41,504 nt of DNA from positions 1 through 41,504 of the forward strand of contig MHXU01000133.1 in the NCBI GenBank assembly GCA_001824555.1, given 5' to 3'. The notes below the pieces were generated by a model. That model saw nothing but the letters and a program-made list of their open reading frames with translations, was not told the origin of the DNA and made no database searches. This document shows, in pieces, positions 18,204-24,469 of the stretch. The first letter of the stretch is position 1. Every line of letters begins with the position of its first letter. This stretch comes from Planctomycetes bacterium GWC2_45_44 (GTDB lineage: Bacteria > Planctomycetota > Phycisphaerae > Sedimentisphaerales > UBA12454). Position numbers and translations under genes: made by a program.

Positions 18204-18454
18204 TGAAAAAACATCATAAAATCCAAAAAATTACCTTTGCAGAGGGCTGTATGTTGTTAAAGGTTGATGGCAGGGAATATAAATTTCTGCTGGCAAGTAT
18301 TTCTGAAAGGCTTGCCGGGGCATCATCTGTAAAGAGAGAAAAGTATGAAATTACACCATCTGGATACGGGATTCACTGGCCGCTGTTAGATGAGGATTTG
18401 TCGATTGACGGCCTGATAAACGCTAAACACAGGCAGGCACGAAAATCGGGATAG
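18203..18454 (+). CDS. DUF2442 domain protein
   Basis: About 83 residues. KITFAEGCMLLKVDGREYKFLL is the strand-rich N-terminus, and GYGIHWPLLDEDLSIDGLI is the diagnostic 'G..I.WP..DEDLS...L' motif of DUF2442. The track begins at GTG 18200, but the ATG at 18203 overlaps the DUF4160 stop (TGATG) and is preceded by GAAGGGCGAAG, so I prefer it. Likely partner or antitoxin-like protein to DUF4160; function inferred only from pairing. Confidence 0.85.
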   Translation: MKKHHKIQKITFAEGCMLLKVDGREYKFLLASISERLAGASSVKREKYEITPSGYGIHWPLLDEDLSIDGLINAKHRQARKSG

Positions 18455-18567
18455 GTTTTGTGCTGTGTTATGTGGAATTAAAAGGGCGTGATATGAGTAC
18501 TTTAGCGACTGAACCGGTTGCCTTGTAAGGCAATGCAGTGTCTTGTCGTGAACAGGCATTTTGTGGG

Positions 18568-20010
18568 TTAGGCGGATAGGAGTTCTTCGGCGTTTTGTTC
18601 GCAGGGCGAATTGGCGGAATCATCTTCAATATCGTACTGCTTGAGTTTGGCGTAAAGCGTTGCGCGGGTGATGCCGAGGAGGGCGGCGGCTCGACTTTTC
18701 TGACCGTTCGTTTGCGCAAGTGCGCGTTTTATAAGTTCCTTTTCAGCGGCGAGCAGAGAGAAATCTTTCAGCTTATCGCTGGGACTGTCTTTGGCAAACT
18801 CGGCAGGGTCAATCTGCTCGGTCGGGTCGATTATTATGCTGTCCATACCGATTTTCCAGCCCGCTTCGAGCAGGACTGCCCGTTCGACGACATTTTTAAG
18901 TTCCCTGATATTTCCCGGCCAGTTGTATTGCATAAGAGCCTGTATCGCCAGAGGGGTAAAGCCTTTGATTTTTTTGTTTTTTTCGGGATAAATTGTTGTT
19001 GTTGAGAGGAAATACTCGGCAAGCAGCGGAATATCCTGTCTGCGTTTTTCAGAATTCAGCGGGGCAAGTACGATGGGACAAATGTTCAGCCGATAGTAGA
19101 GGTCTGCCCGGAAACGTTTTTCCGCGACTTCAATTTTGAGATTGCGATTGCTTGATGCGATAATCGTTGCATCGCATTTTGTGTCGTTTAGGCCGCCGAC
19201 TTTGCGGAATGTTTTTTCCTGGAGAACACGCAGAAGTTTGGCCTGGAGTTCGAGCGGAATTTCGCTTATTTCATCGAGGAAAAGCGTTCCTTCGCCTGCC
19301 AGTTCGAGAAGTCCGGTTTTTTCCTTATCCGCGCTGGTGAAAGCGCCTTTGACGTGGCCGAACAGTTCGCTTTCGAGAAGGTTAGCGGTGAGAGCGGCAC
19401 AGTTGACTGCGACGAAAGGTTTATTGGGATGGCGAATGCAGTGGACGGCCTTTGCGGCGGATTCCTTGCCTGTGCCTGTTTGGCCTATTATAAGCACCGG
19501 ATTGCAGTTGCTCGTGCCGACAAGCTCGAGCATTTTCAGGGTTTGGCCGATTGATGCGCTTTTGCCGGCGATTGGTATTGAGGCCGCGAAGTCGTTCAGA
19601 AAAAAACCACTGTCGTTGTAATTCGCTGAATGTGTCAGATATGTCCGGGCGTTTAAATTTGCGATGATGTCTGAAAGGCTGGCACGGTTCTCGCCGTCCG
19701 CCAGATAATCGGCTGCTCCAATGTTGAGGTAATCGGTTTCGGAGGCTTTGTTATTGTTTTTTGCTCCGATAATAATGCTCTTTTTGCCAAGCGAGGTGGA
19801 GCTAAAAAATTCTTTAATAGCTGCCGGGCAGAAAATACTTTCAATCAATACAAAGTCAACATCTATGTTGTCGAGGATACTTTTTGCTTCGTTCAAATCA
19901 TCCGCGACAAAAATCTCTGATGCCAATCCCTGTACCGAATTTTGTATTTTCGCGTCTCTGCCTATGAGTAATACTTTTTGCGAGGGCTTTTTATCGGTCG
20001 CTGCTGTCAA
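18568..20010 (-). CDS. Sigma54-dependent activator with degenerate receiver and Fis-type HTH
   Basis: 480 residues: REC-like domain (about 10-125), AAA+ domain (about 145-380), and C-terminal Fis-type HTH (about 425-465, [22 protein letters not shown]). Walker A is GQTGTGKE and Walker B GTLFLDEI. The sigma54-contact loop reads GAFTSA instead of the usual GAFTGA. In the receiver, the phospho-acceptor position reads FVLIES, with Glu where Asp is expected, so phosphorylation is unlikely, as in FleQ-type regulators. The start is TTG at 20008-20010 with an in-frame stop just upstream, leaving no better choice. It is the only clear minus-strand gene and lies about 4 kb from a sigma54 promoter driving flagellar genes. 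A PrsR-type (PEP-CTERM/EPS) role is the main alternative. Confidence 0.9.
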   Translation of the reverse strand: MTAATDKKPSQKVLLIGRDAKIQNSVQGLASEIFVADDLNEAKSILDNIDVDFVLIESIFCPAAIKEFFSSTSLGKKSIIIGAKNNNKASETDYLNIGAADYLADGENRASLSDIIANLNARTYLTHSANYNDSGFFLNDFAASIPIAGKSASIGQTLKMLELVGTSNCNPVLIIGQTGTGKESAAKAVHCIRHPNKPFVAVNCAALTANLLESELFGHVKGAFTSADKEKTGLLELAGEGTLFLDEISEIPLELQAKLLRVLQEKTFRKVGGLNDTKCDATIIASSNRNLKIEVAEKRFRADLYYRLNICPIVLAPLNSEKRRQDIPLLAEYFLSTTTIYPEKNKKIKGFTPLAIQALMQYNWPGNIRELKNVVERAVLLEAGWKIGMDSIIIDPTEQIDPAEFAKDSPSDKLKDFSLLAAEKELIKRALAQTNGQKSRAAALLGITRATLYAKLKQYDIEDDSANSPCEQNAEELLSA

Positions 20011-20098
20011 TAGTTTTCTTTACATTTTTAAAAGAACATTTTGCAGAAAGTAATAAACGTAAATCTATTGTCGGCACAAAGTTTATGATGTCTTTAAT

Positions 20099-20123
20099 TT
20101 ATTATGGGACAGTTCCATAATAA
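20099..20123. promoter_or_regulatory. Dyad upstream of the sigma54 activator
   Basis: TTATTATGGGA-CAG-TTCCATAATAA is an 11-bp inverted repeat with one mismatch, about 90 bp upstream of the activator's start codon. It could be an operator for autoregulation. There is no adjoining T-tract to suggest a terminator. Confidence 0.45.
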
Positions 20124-20343
20124 GTTGGTTCGATGGCCTTGAAAGTTATATATTATCGGCAATGTAGCGTTATGGGAACAGAGAGCAGGGAAAGTTTTGA
20201 GTTTAATTGTTATTTTTGGGTCAGCGAATCGGCTTTGCCGGTGTGTTTTAGAATAATTGTGGACACGAAATTCAGGCTGGAAATGAGGTGTAAAACTTGC
20301 GCGCGGCTCGAAAATAAAGGACTTATGGCAAAAGCGCAAGTTT

Positions 20344-20492
20344 TTTTCAGCCAAACGCGCAAGTAAATTGAAAATTTTGCCAAATTTCTTCAAAAAATTG
20401 AAAGTTTTGACGCAGATTTCGCAGATTTTCACGGATTTTTTGTTGTTTTTGAGCAATTTTGAGTGGTTTTTGACAAGTTTTGAAAAGAGGGT
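20344..20492. repeat. 149-bp inverted repeat, right copy
   Basis: Reverse-complement partner of 13579-13724. The two copies bracket the whole rRNA locus, the DUF4160/DUF2442 pair and the sigma54 activator (about 6.6 kb between them). The 670-bp gap 20011-20681 also holds the dyad at 20099, a run of ten G at 20510-20519, and GTAGCCAGTAGGCAGTAGG low-complexity repeats at about 20526-20547; I see no convincing gene in it. Confidence 0.85.
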
Positions 20493-20643
20493 ATAGTGGG
20501 TAGGGTTTAGGGGGGGGGGTAGAAAGTAGCCAGTAGGCAGTAGGTGGAATCGGCTACGCCGATGAGATTTTATTTTTTTAGACGCTGATTTCTGGGGTTT
20601 TTCTAATAAAATTACAAATTTTTCGTTTTTATCCAAATTTTTA

Positions 20644-20671
20644 TTGACTTTTGCAGAAGATTGCCTATTAT
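20644..20671 (+). promoter_or_regulatory. Promoter of the DUF2089 gene, probably leaderless
   Basis: TTGACT, 16-bp spacer, TATTAT. The predicted start (about 20678) is only a few nt before ATG 20682, so the mRNA would have almost no 5' leader. The upstream TTG used in the track lies inside this promoter. Confidence 0.5.
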
Positions 20672-20681
20672 TATTGGTATT

Positions 20682-21053
20682 ATGAAGCAAAAACCTTTAT
20701 CGCCATTGTGTCCGTGCTGTAATTTGCCAATGTTGACGGCTGCGATGTCCTGCCCGGCGTGCCAGATAAAAATTGAAGGTCATTTTCGCCAAACTCCATT
20801 TGACAGACTTTGCCCGGAAGACCTGGAGTTTTTGGAGCAATACCTTTTAGCAGACTTCAGCATAAAAACTCTGGAGCAGAATAGTTCCCTTGGATATGCA
20901 GCGATACGCTCCAGATTAGATAAGTTAATTGCCAGCTACAAAGAATTGGCAAAAATGGATGCACAGAAAAAGACTATTCTAAAAAAATTGTCGGACAATG
21001 AAATCACAGTTTCAGAAGCGAAAGAGATGCTGGAAAAACTTGCAGGAGATTAG
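20682..21053 (+). CDS. DUF2089 family zinc-ribbon/HTH-like protein
   Basis: 123 residues from the preferred ATG (the track start at 20661 is TTG within the promoter). The N-terminus has two CxxC pairs, CPCCNLPM and CPACQIKIEG, forming a zinc ribbon. FDRLCPEDLEFLEQYLL and LGYAAIRSRLDKLIASY are the DUF2089 helices, resembling a helix-turn-helix region. The tail LSDNEITVSEAKEMLEKL looks like a short helical oligomerisation motif. Probably a small DNA-binding regulator acting with the downstream membrane protein, but this is inference. Confidence 0.85.
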   Translation: MKQKPLSPLCPCCNLPMLTAAMSCPACQIKIEGHFRQTPFDRLCPEDLEFLEQYLLADFSIKTLEQNSSLGYAAIRSRLDKLIASYKELAKMDAQKKTILKKLSDNEITVSEAKEMLEKLAGD

Positions 21054-21056
21054 TTG

Positions 21057-21779
21057 ATGGAAAACGTGTCTTCGGAACAGGAACTTTTGAATCTTCGCAG
21101 AGACGGCAAAATAACAGAAGATGAATTCAAGCAGTTACTTGATGCGTTGAGAAAATCCCCGCCGAGCAATCATCAACAACCGGCGGACACTTCCAAAAAG
21201 TTTGTGCCATTGATTATTCTGGTAATCGCTGTTGTTTCAGTGGCTATACTTTTATCGTCCTATCTGTTTATAAATAAAATCAGGCCGATTACGCAGGCAG
21301 AATTTCGCAGGGATTTTATTAAAAAGGCGAATGGTCTGAATATTGATACCGCAAATCTCAATGAAGTTAGAAAAACTTTCGGCGAGCCGATAGAATATAT
21401 CTGGGGCGATAAAATTATTGACAGAGCTAAAATCCCCACAGACCGCTATTGTATCAAATACCCTGATGACGTTCATCTCTTTATGAAAGGGGATTCTATT
21501 GTTGAGTTGAGATTTGAGTCTCCGGCGGCAGGTTATGTTTTTCAGGATAAAATTAAAGTAGGCTCTTCGCTTGAGGATGTTCTCGATGTGATAGGTCAGC
21601 CGACTGAAATAGTCGAGGGTCAGGAAATAGGATGGGCAGATGGAGTGCTTTATAAGGACGTTAAAGGCATGAAGGGTTATTGTTATTATCATCGTTCCGA
21701 CCAGCATGTGCGTTTTTTCTTTCTGAATTATAAAGTCAAGGCGATGTATATAACTCGAAGCGATTACAATGGGGGCTAA
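21057..21779 (+). CDS. Single-pass membrane protein with SHOCT-like N-terminus
   Basis: About 240 residues, otherwise unrecognised. The cytoplasmic N-terminus LLNLRRDGKITEDEFKQLLDAL is SHOCT-like. A single membrane segment follows (about 50-72, VPLIILVIAVVSVAILLSSYLF), then an extracytoplasmic domain with two similar units, EVRKTFGEPIEYIWG and DVLDVIGQPTEIVEG, suggesting an internal duplication. The ATG at 21057 follows the DUF2089 stop by 3 bp and has GGAG at good spacing; the track's TTG at 21054 is less likely. DUF2089 regulators next to membrane proteins suggest an envelope-sensing pair; function unknown. Confidence 0.65.
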   Translation: MENVSSEQELLNLRRDGKITEDEFKQLLDALRKSPPSNHQQPADTSKKFVPLIILVIAVVSVAILLSSYLFINKIRPITQAEFRRDFIKKANGLNIDTANLNEVRKTFGEPIEYIWGDKIIDRAKIPTDRYCIKYPDDVHLFMKGDSIVELRFESPAAGYVFQDKIKVGSSLEDVLDVIGQPTEIVEGQEIGWADGVLYKDVKGMKGYCYYHRSDQHVRFFFLNYKVKAMYITRSDYNGG

Positions 21780-21810
21780 TGAAGAATAAAGAAGAAAAAA
21801 TAATTGATAG

Positions 21811-21894
21811 TTGTTAGTTGGCAGTCGATAGTTCTTGGAATCGCCTGCGGCGATGAGAGTTTAAACAGATTCCTCGACTGCGCTCGGAATGACG
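21811..21894. repeat. 84-bp direct repeat, left of the PEP-CTERM gene
   Basis: Matches 23015-23098 at 77 of 84 positions, sharing GGCGATGAGAGTTTAAACAG. The two copies flank the PEP-CTERM gene in the same orientation. Confidence 0.9.
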
Positions 21895-22060
21895 GCGAAC
21901 CCCCAGCCCCCGCCTTCGCGAGGGTAAACTCCGGTCTGGGGGCTAAACCAAAAACAGATTACCCCTCCATTACTGTCGGGGCTCTGATGATGAAGGGTCG
22001 GCGGGACTTATTCAGACAGGATAACTCGCCGCGATGCGCGCGTCGCAGCGGGCAGGATTG
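21895..22060. repeat. Palindromic intergenic repeats before the PEP-CTERM gene
   Basis: Contains AACCCCCAG..CTGGGGGCTAAA (related to 23367 and 23660) and CTCCATTACTGTCGGGGCTCTGAT (related to 23795 and, inverted, to 10821). The track ORF 21804-22061 is this repeat sequence and is not a gene. The rest of the gap up to 22119 is A-rich, with GGGAG before the PEP-CTERM start. Confidence 0.7.
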
Positions 22061-22119
22061 ACGGGATAAAAGACACAAAGAAAATAAAAAAATTAACAAT
22101 TTTTTGAAAGGGAGAAAAA

Positions 22120-23007
22120 ATGAAAATATTGATAGCAGTAAGTGTTGTTGTGGGCATGCTGTTGGGTGTGAGTTACGCAAGAGCAGGCACTTGGACCACA
22201 TTTAACTATCCAGGGGCAACCAGCACATATATCTACGACATTGATGGGAGTAATCTTAGCGGGGTCTATATTAGCACGTCTGGCGGCATACGGAACTTTC
22301 TTTATAATAGTACAAGCTGGACAACCATCAACAAGCCAGGGGCGGTTTCGACTATAATAGACGGCATTGATGGAAGTAATCTTGCTGGGTACTACACTGA
22401 CGCTGAAAATTATTATAGCCATGGTTTTCTTTATAATGGAACAAGCTGGGCTACTCTCGATATGCCGGGGTCAAACTACACATATATACGCGGCATTGAC
22501 GGAGGCAATCTTGTTGGGAGTTACAAAGACACTTCTAATAATACCCATGGCTTTCTTTATGATGGAACAGGCTGGACTACCATCGACATGTCAGGGGCGA
22601 GCGCCACAATAGCTTATGGCATCGATGGGAGTAATCTTGTTGGGAGCTATCAAGACGCTTCTTACCATAACCATGGCTTTATATATGATGGGACAAGCTT
22701 GACTGCCCTCAACTATCCTGGGGCAAATGAAACAATAATATATGGCATCAGCGGTAACAATCTTGTTGGTTCATACACTGGCTCTGGTAAAACTCGTGGC
22801 TTTCTTTATGATGGAACAAGCTGGACTGCTCTCAACTATCCCGGGATGAGTGGTACAAAGATATGCGGCATCGATGGGAACAATCTTGTTGGATCTTACA
22901 CTGACGCTTCCGGCAGTATCCACGGTTTTCTCTACACTATCCCCGAACCGGCGACGTTTTTACTTTTAGGCTTGGGCGGATTGGTTTTGAGAAGAAAAAG
23001 AAAATAG
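22120..23007 (+). CDS. PEP-CTERM surface protein with six ~42-residue repeats
   Basis: 295 residues. There is a signal peptide (MKILIAVSVVVGMLLGVSYARA), six tandem repeats of about 39-43 residues (consensus 'WTTLNYPGA..T.I.GIDGSNLVGSY.DAS...HGFLYDGTS'), and a C-terminal sorting signal PEP followed by a hydrophobic stretch and RRKRK. PEP-CTERM proteins are exported and processed by an exosortase, commonly in EPS-producing Gram-negatives including planctomycetes. The repeats, each with several predicted short strands, could form a six-bladed beta-propeller. GGGAG precedes the ATG. No exosortase gene is in the window. The gene is bracketed by 84-bp direct repeats, which may mean duplication or mobility. 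Confidence 0.9.
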   Translation: MKILIAVSVVVGMLLGVSYARAGTWTTFNYPGATSTYIYDIDGSNLSGVYISTSGGIRNFLYNSTSWTTINKPGAVSTIIDGIDGSNLAGYYTDAENYYSHGFLYNGTSWATLDMPGSNYTYIRGIDGGNLVGSYKDTSNNTHGFLYDGTGWTTIDMSGASATIAYGIDGSNLVGSYQDASYHNHGFIYDGTSLTALNYPGANETIIYGISGNNLVGSYTGSGKTRGFLYDGTSWTALNYPGMSGTKICGIDGNNLVGSYTDASGSIHGFLYTIPEPATFLLLGLGGLVLRRKRK

Positions 23008-23014
23008 TTGTTGG

Positions 23015-23098
23015 TTGTTAGTTGGGAGTCGATAGTTTTTGGAATTGCCTGCGGCGATGAGAGTTTAAACAGATTCCTCGGTTGCGCTCGAGATGACG
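23015..23098. repeat. 84-bp direct repeat, right of the PEP-CTERM gene
   Basis: Partner of 21811-21894; begins 8 bp after the PEP-CTERM stop codon. Confidence 0.9.
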
Positions 23099-23255
23099 AC
23101 CCTGCCAAAGTGTTGGCAGGGCTAACCGCGAAAAGAGAATCGACAATCGAGAGTGAGTATTACGCCCTTTCAGGGCTTAGGATTTTTTCTGTTTTTTTTC
23201 CCAGGGCGTTTCCCTGGGCTGATATATTATGCCCTTTCAGGGCTGATAAACGGAA
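23099..23255. repeat. Palindromic intergenic repeat block
   Basis: ACCCTGCCAAAGTGTTGGCAGGGCTAA, then CGCCCTTTCAGGGCTTAGG, CCCAGGGCGTTTCCCTGGGC and TGCCCTTTCAGGGCTGATAA. Each is a short hairpin. No gene seen. Confidence 0.75.
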
Positions 23256-23488
23256 CTTGAAATCGCAGATTAAAAATTTGAGAAATATGGATTCCCGCCT
23301 TCCGTCTTCGCTTCGCCGTGACAGGTCGCGGGAATGACAAGAGGACGCGAGAATGACAGAATAATGAACCCCCAGTAGAATTGGGGGCTGAATAAAAACA
23401 GCGTGGGCTTCCTCCTTCGCTAAAGCTACGGAGGACAGGAAAGCCCACCCTACAAAACTGACCCTGCCATACAAGATGGCAGGGCTAA
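23256..23488. repeat. 233-bp near-identical direct repeat, copy 1
   Basis: Identical to 23550-23782 except for two C/T differences near GTCTTCGCTT. It contains three nested hairpin modules: CCCCCAGTAGAATTGGGGG, GTGGGCTTCCTC..GGAAAGCCCAC and CCTGCCATACAAGATGGCAGG. Track ORFs here (23160-23474, 23227-23448) are duplicated repeat sequence. Confidence 0.95.
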
Positions 23489-23549
23489 GCGACCGCCGAT
23501 GAGATTTTCAAATAAACGGCGTGGACAGAAAATCTGTCCACCCTACCGG

Positions 23550-23782
23550 CTTGAAATCGCAGATTAAAAATTTGAGAAATATGGATTCCCGCCTTCCGTC
23601 TTCGCTTTGTCGTGACAGGTCGCGGGAATGACAAGAGGACGCGAGAATGACAGAATAATGAACCCCCAGTAGAATTGGGGGCTGAATAAAAACAGCGTGG
23701 GCTTCCTCCTTCGCTAAAGCTACGGAGGACAGGAAAGCCCACCCTACAAAACTGACCCTGCCATACAAGATGGCAGGGCTAA
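23550..23782. repeat. 233-bp near-identical direct repeat, copy 2
   Basis: Second copy, offset 294 bp. The 61-bp spacer between copies contains another module, GCGTGGACAGAAAATCTGTCCAC. The whole 1,049-bp gap between PEP-CTERM and flgD holds repeats only, apart from the sigma54 promoter at its end. Confidence 0.95.
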
Positions 23783-23794
23783 ACACGAAAAATG

Positions 23795-23972
23795 ACCGCT
23801 CCATAACTGTCGCGGCTCTGATTACACCCATCGCTTCCGTCTTCGCTGCGCTACGCCGCGACAGGTTCGCTTGGGTTCTGATTTCATCTGTTCGGAAAAA
23901 ATTGCCGGTTGGGAGCGGAGAATTTTTCCATAAAGTTATCAGTGCACAGTTATCGGTTATCAGTTATTAGCT
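23795..23972. repeat. Further dispersed repeats upstream of the flagellar operon
   Basis: GACCGCTCCATAACTGTCGC (family of 10821 and 21956), a CTTCGCTGCGCTACGCCGCGAC stretch, and TTATCAGTGCACAGTTATCGG-type tandem units at about 23937-23968. No gene is supported here. Confidence 0.65.
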
Positions 23973-24005
23973 AATTTAAGAGTTATTTTGGGTGTTTGAC
24001 GGCTT

Positions 24006-24021
24006 TGGCACGGGGGTTGCT
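24006..24021 (+). promoter_or_regulatory. Sigma54 (-24/-12) promoter of the flagellar operon
   Basis: TGGCACGGGGGTTGCT matches the consensus TGGCACG-N4-TTGCA/T at every conserved position, with the GG and GC dinucleotides at correct spacing. The predicted start is about 24032, 25 bp before flgD. A bent or low-complexity stretch lies upstream. The likely activator is the minus-strand EBP at 18568-20010. Confidence 0.92.
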
Positions 24022-24056
24022 ATTCGTAAGAGGCGATTATCGAAAGGAAAGTAATT

Positions 24057-24440
24057 ATGAGTACAACAACGAGCAGTGCGACAAGCGCATCAAGTCTTCA
24101 GATGGACTATATGACTCTGCTTGTTGCGCAACTGCAAAATCAGAATCCACTTGAGCCGATGGACAACGACCAGATGGCTATGCAGCTTGCGCAGTATTCA
24201 CAGCTCCAGCAGCTTGAGGGTATGAATAACAGTTTTTCATCCGTTCTTGACGCGACACAAAAAAGTTATGCCTCTTCACTAATAGGCAAGACAGTTTCGT
24301 ATTACGCGACACAGGCTGACGGCAGTTCCGGGGCGGCTGAAGGAGTGGTTAAAGAGGTTGGCACGAATAGCGACGGCAAAGTGATTTTGAATGTAAATGA
24401 TATCGCTTTGTCGCTTGATGATATTGTAACAATCAAATAA
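24057..24440 (+). CDS. flgD: Flagellar hook-capping protein FlgD (short form)
   Basis: Scaffold that caps the growing hook and directs FlgE assembly. At 127 residues it is much shorter than the roughly 220 of enterobacterial FlgD. It keeps the conserved N-terminal region (MDYMTLLVAQLQNQNPLEPMDNDQM..QLAQYSQLQQLEGMN) and a LIGKTVSYYA strand region with a GVVKEVG segment, but lacks the large C-terminal Tudor/Fn3 part. First gene after the sigma54 promoter, with AAAGGAAAG as ribosome-binding site. Confidence 0.93.
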   Translation: MSTTTSSATSASSLQMDYMTLLVAQLQNQNPLEPMDNDQMAMQLAQYSQLQQLEGMNNSFSSVLDATQKSYASSLIGKTVSYYATQADGSSGAAEGVVKEVGTNSDGKVILNVNDIALSLDDIVTIK

Positions 24441-24469
24441 ATCTGAAAAGATATTAAAGGAGTTTAAAA

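Noticed and set aside
18498-18533. 11-codon ORF and short TTGCCTT/AAGGCAA hairpin between convergent genes
   Set aside because: It is too short to support as a gene, and the hairpin has no T-tract on either strand.
20510-20519. G10 tract as a phase-variation switch
   Set aside because: It lies over 120 bp from any start codon and outside the promoter elements I can see. Length variation there has no obvious target.
20094-20690. 198-residue minus-strand ORF
   Set aside because: It runs through the inverted repeat, a G10 tract and the DUF2089 promoter. It has no recognisable domain and no ribosome-binding site.
21804-22061. 85-residue ORF between the membrane protein and PEP-CTERM genes
   Set aside because: It is composed of the 84-bp direct repeat and palindromic modules found elsewhere in other frames.
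22000-22119. Sigma54 promoter for the PEP-CTERM gene (PrsR-type control)
   Set aside because: No GG-N10-GC element of acceptable quality was found upstream of 22120.
23099-23782. Possible CRISPR array
   Set aside because: The repeats are hairpin modules of differing length without constant repeat length or unique spacers, and there are no cas genes.
23160-23831. Paired ORFs that look like a duplicated gene (MGFPVLRSFSEGG...)
   Set aside because: They are translations of the 233-bp duplicated hairpin mosaic, not a gene family.
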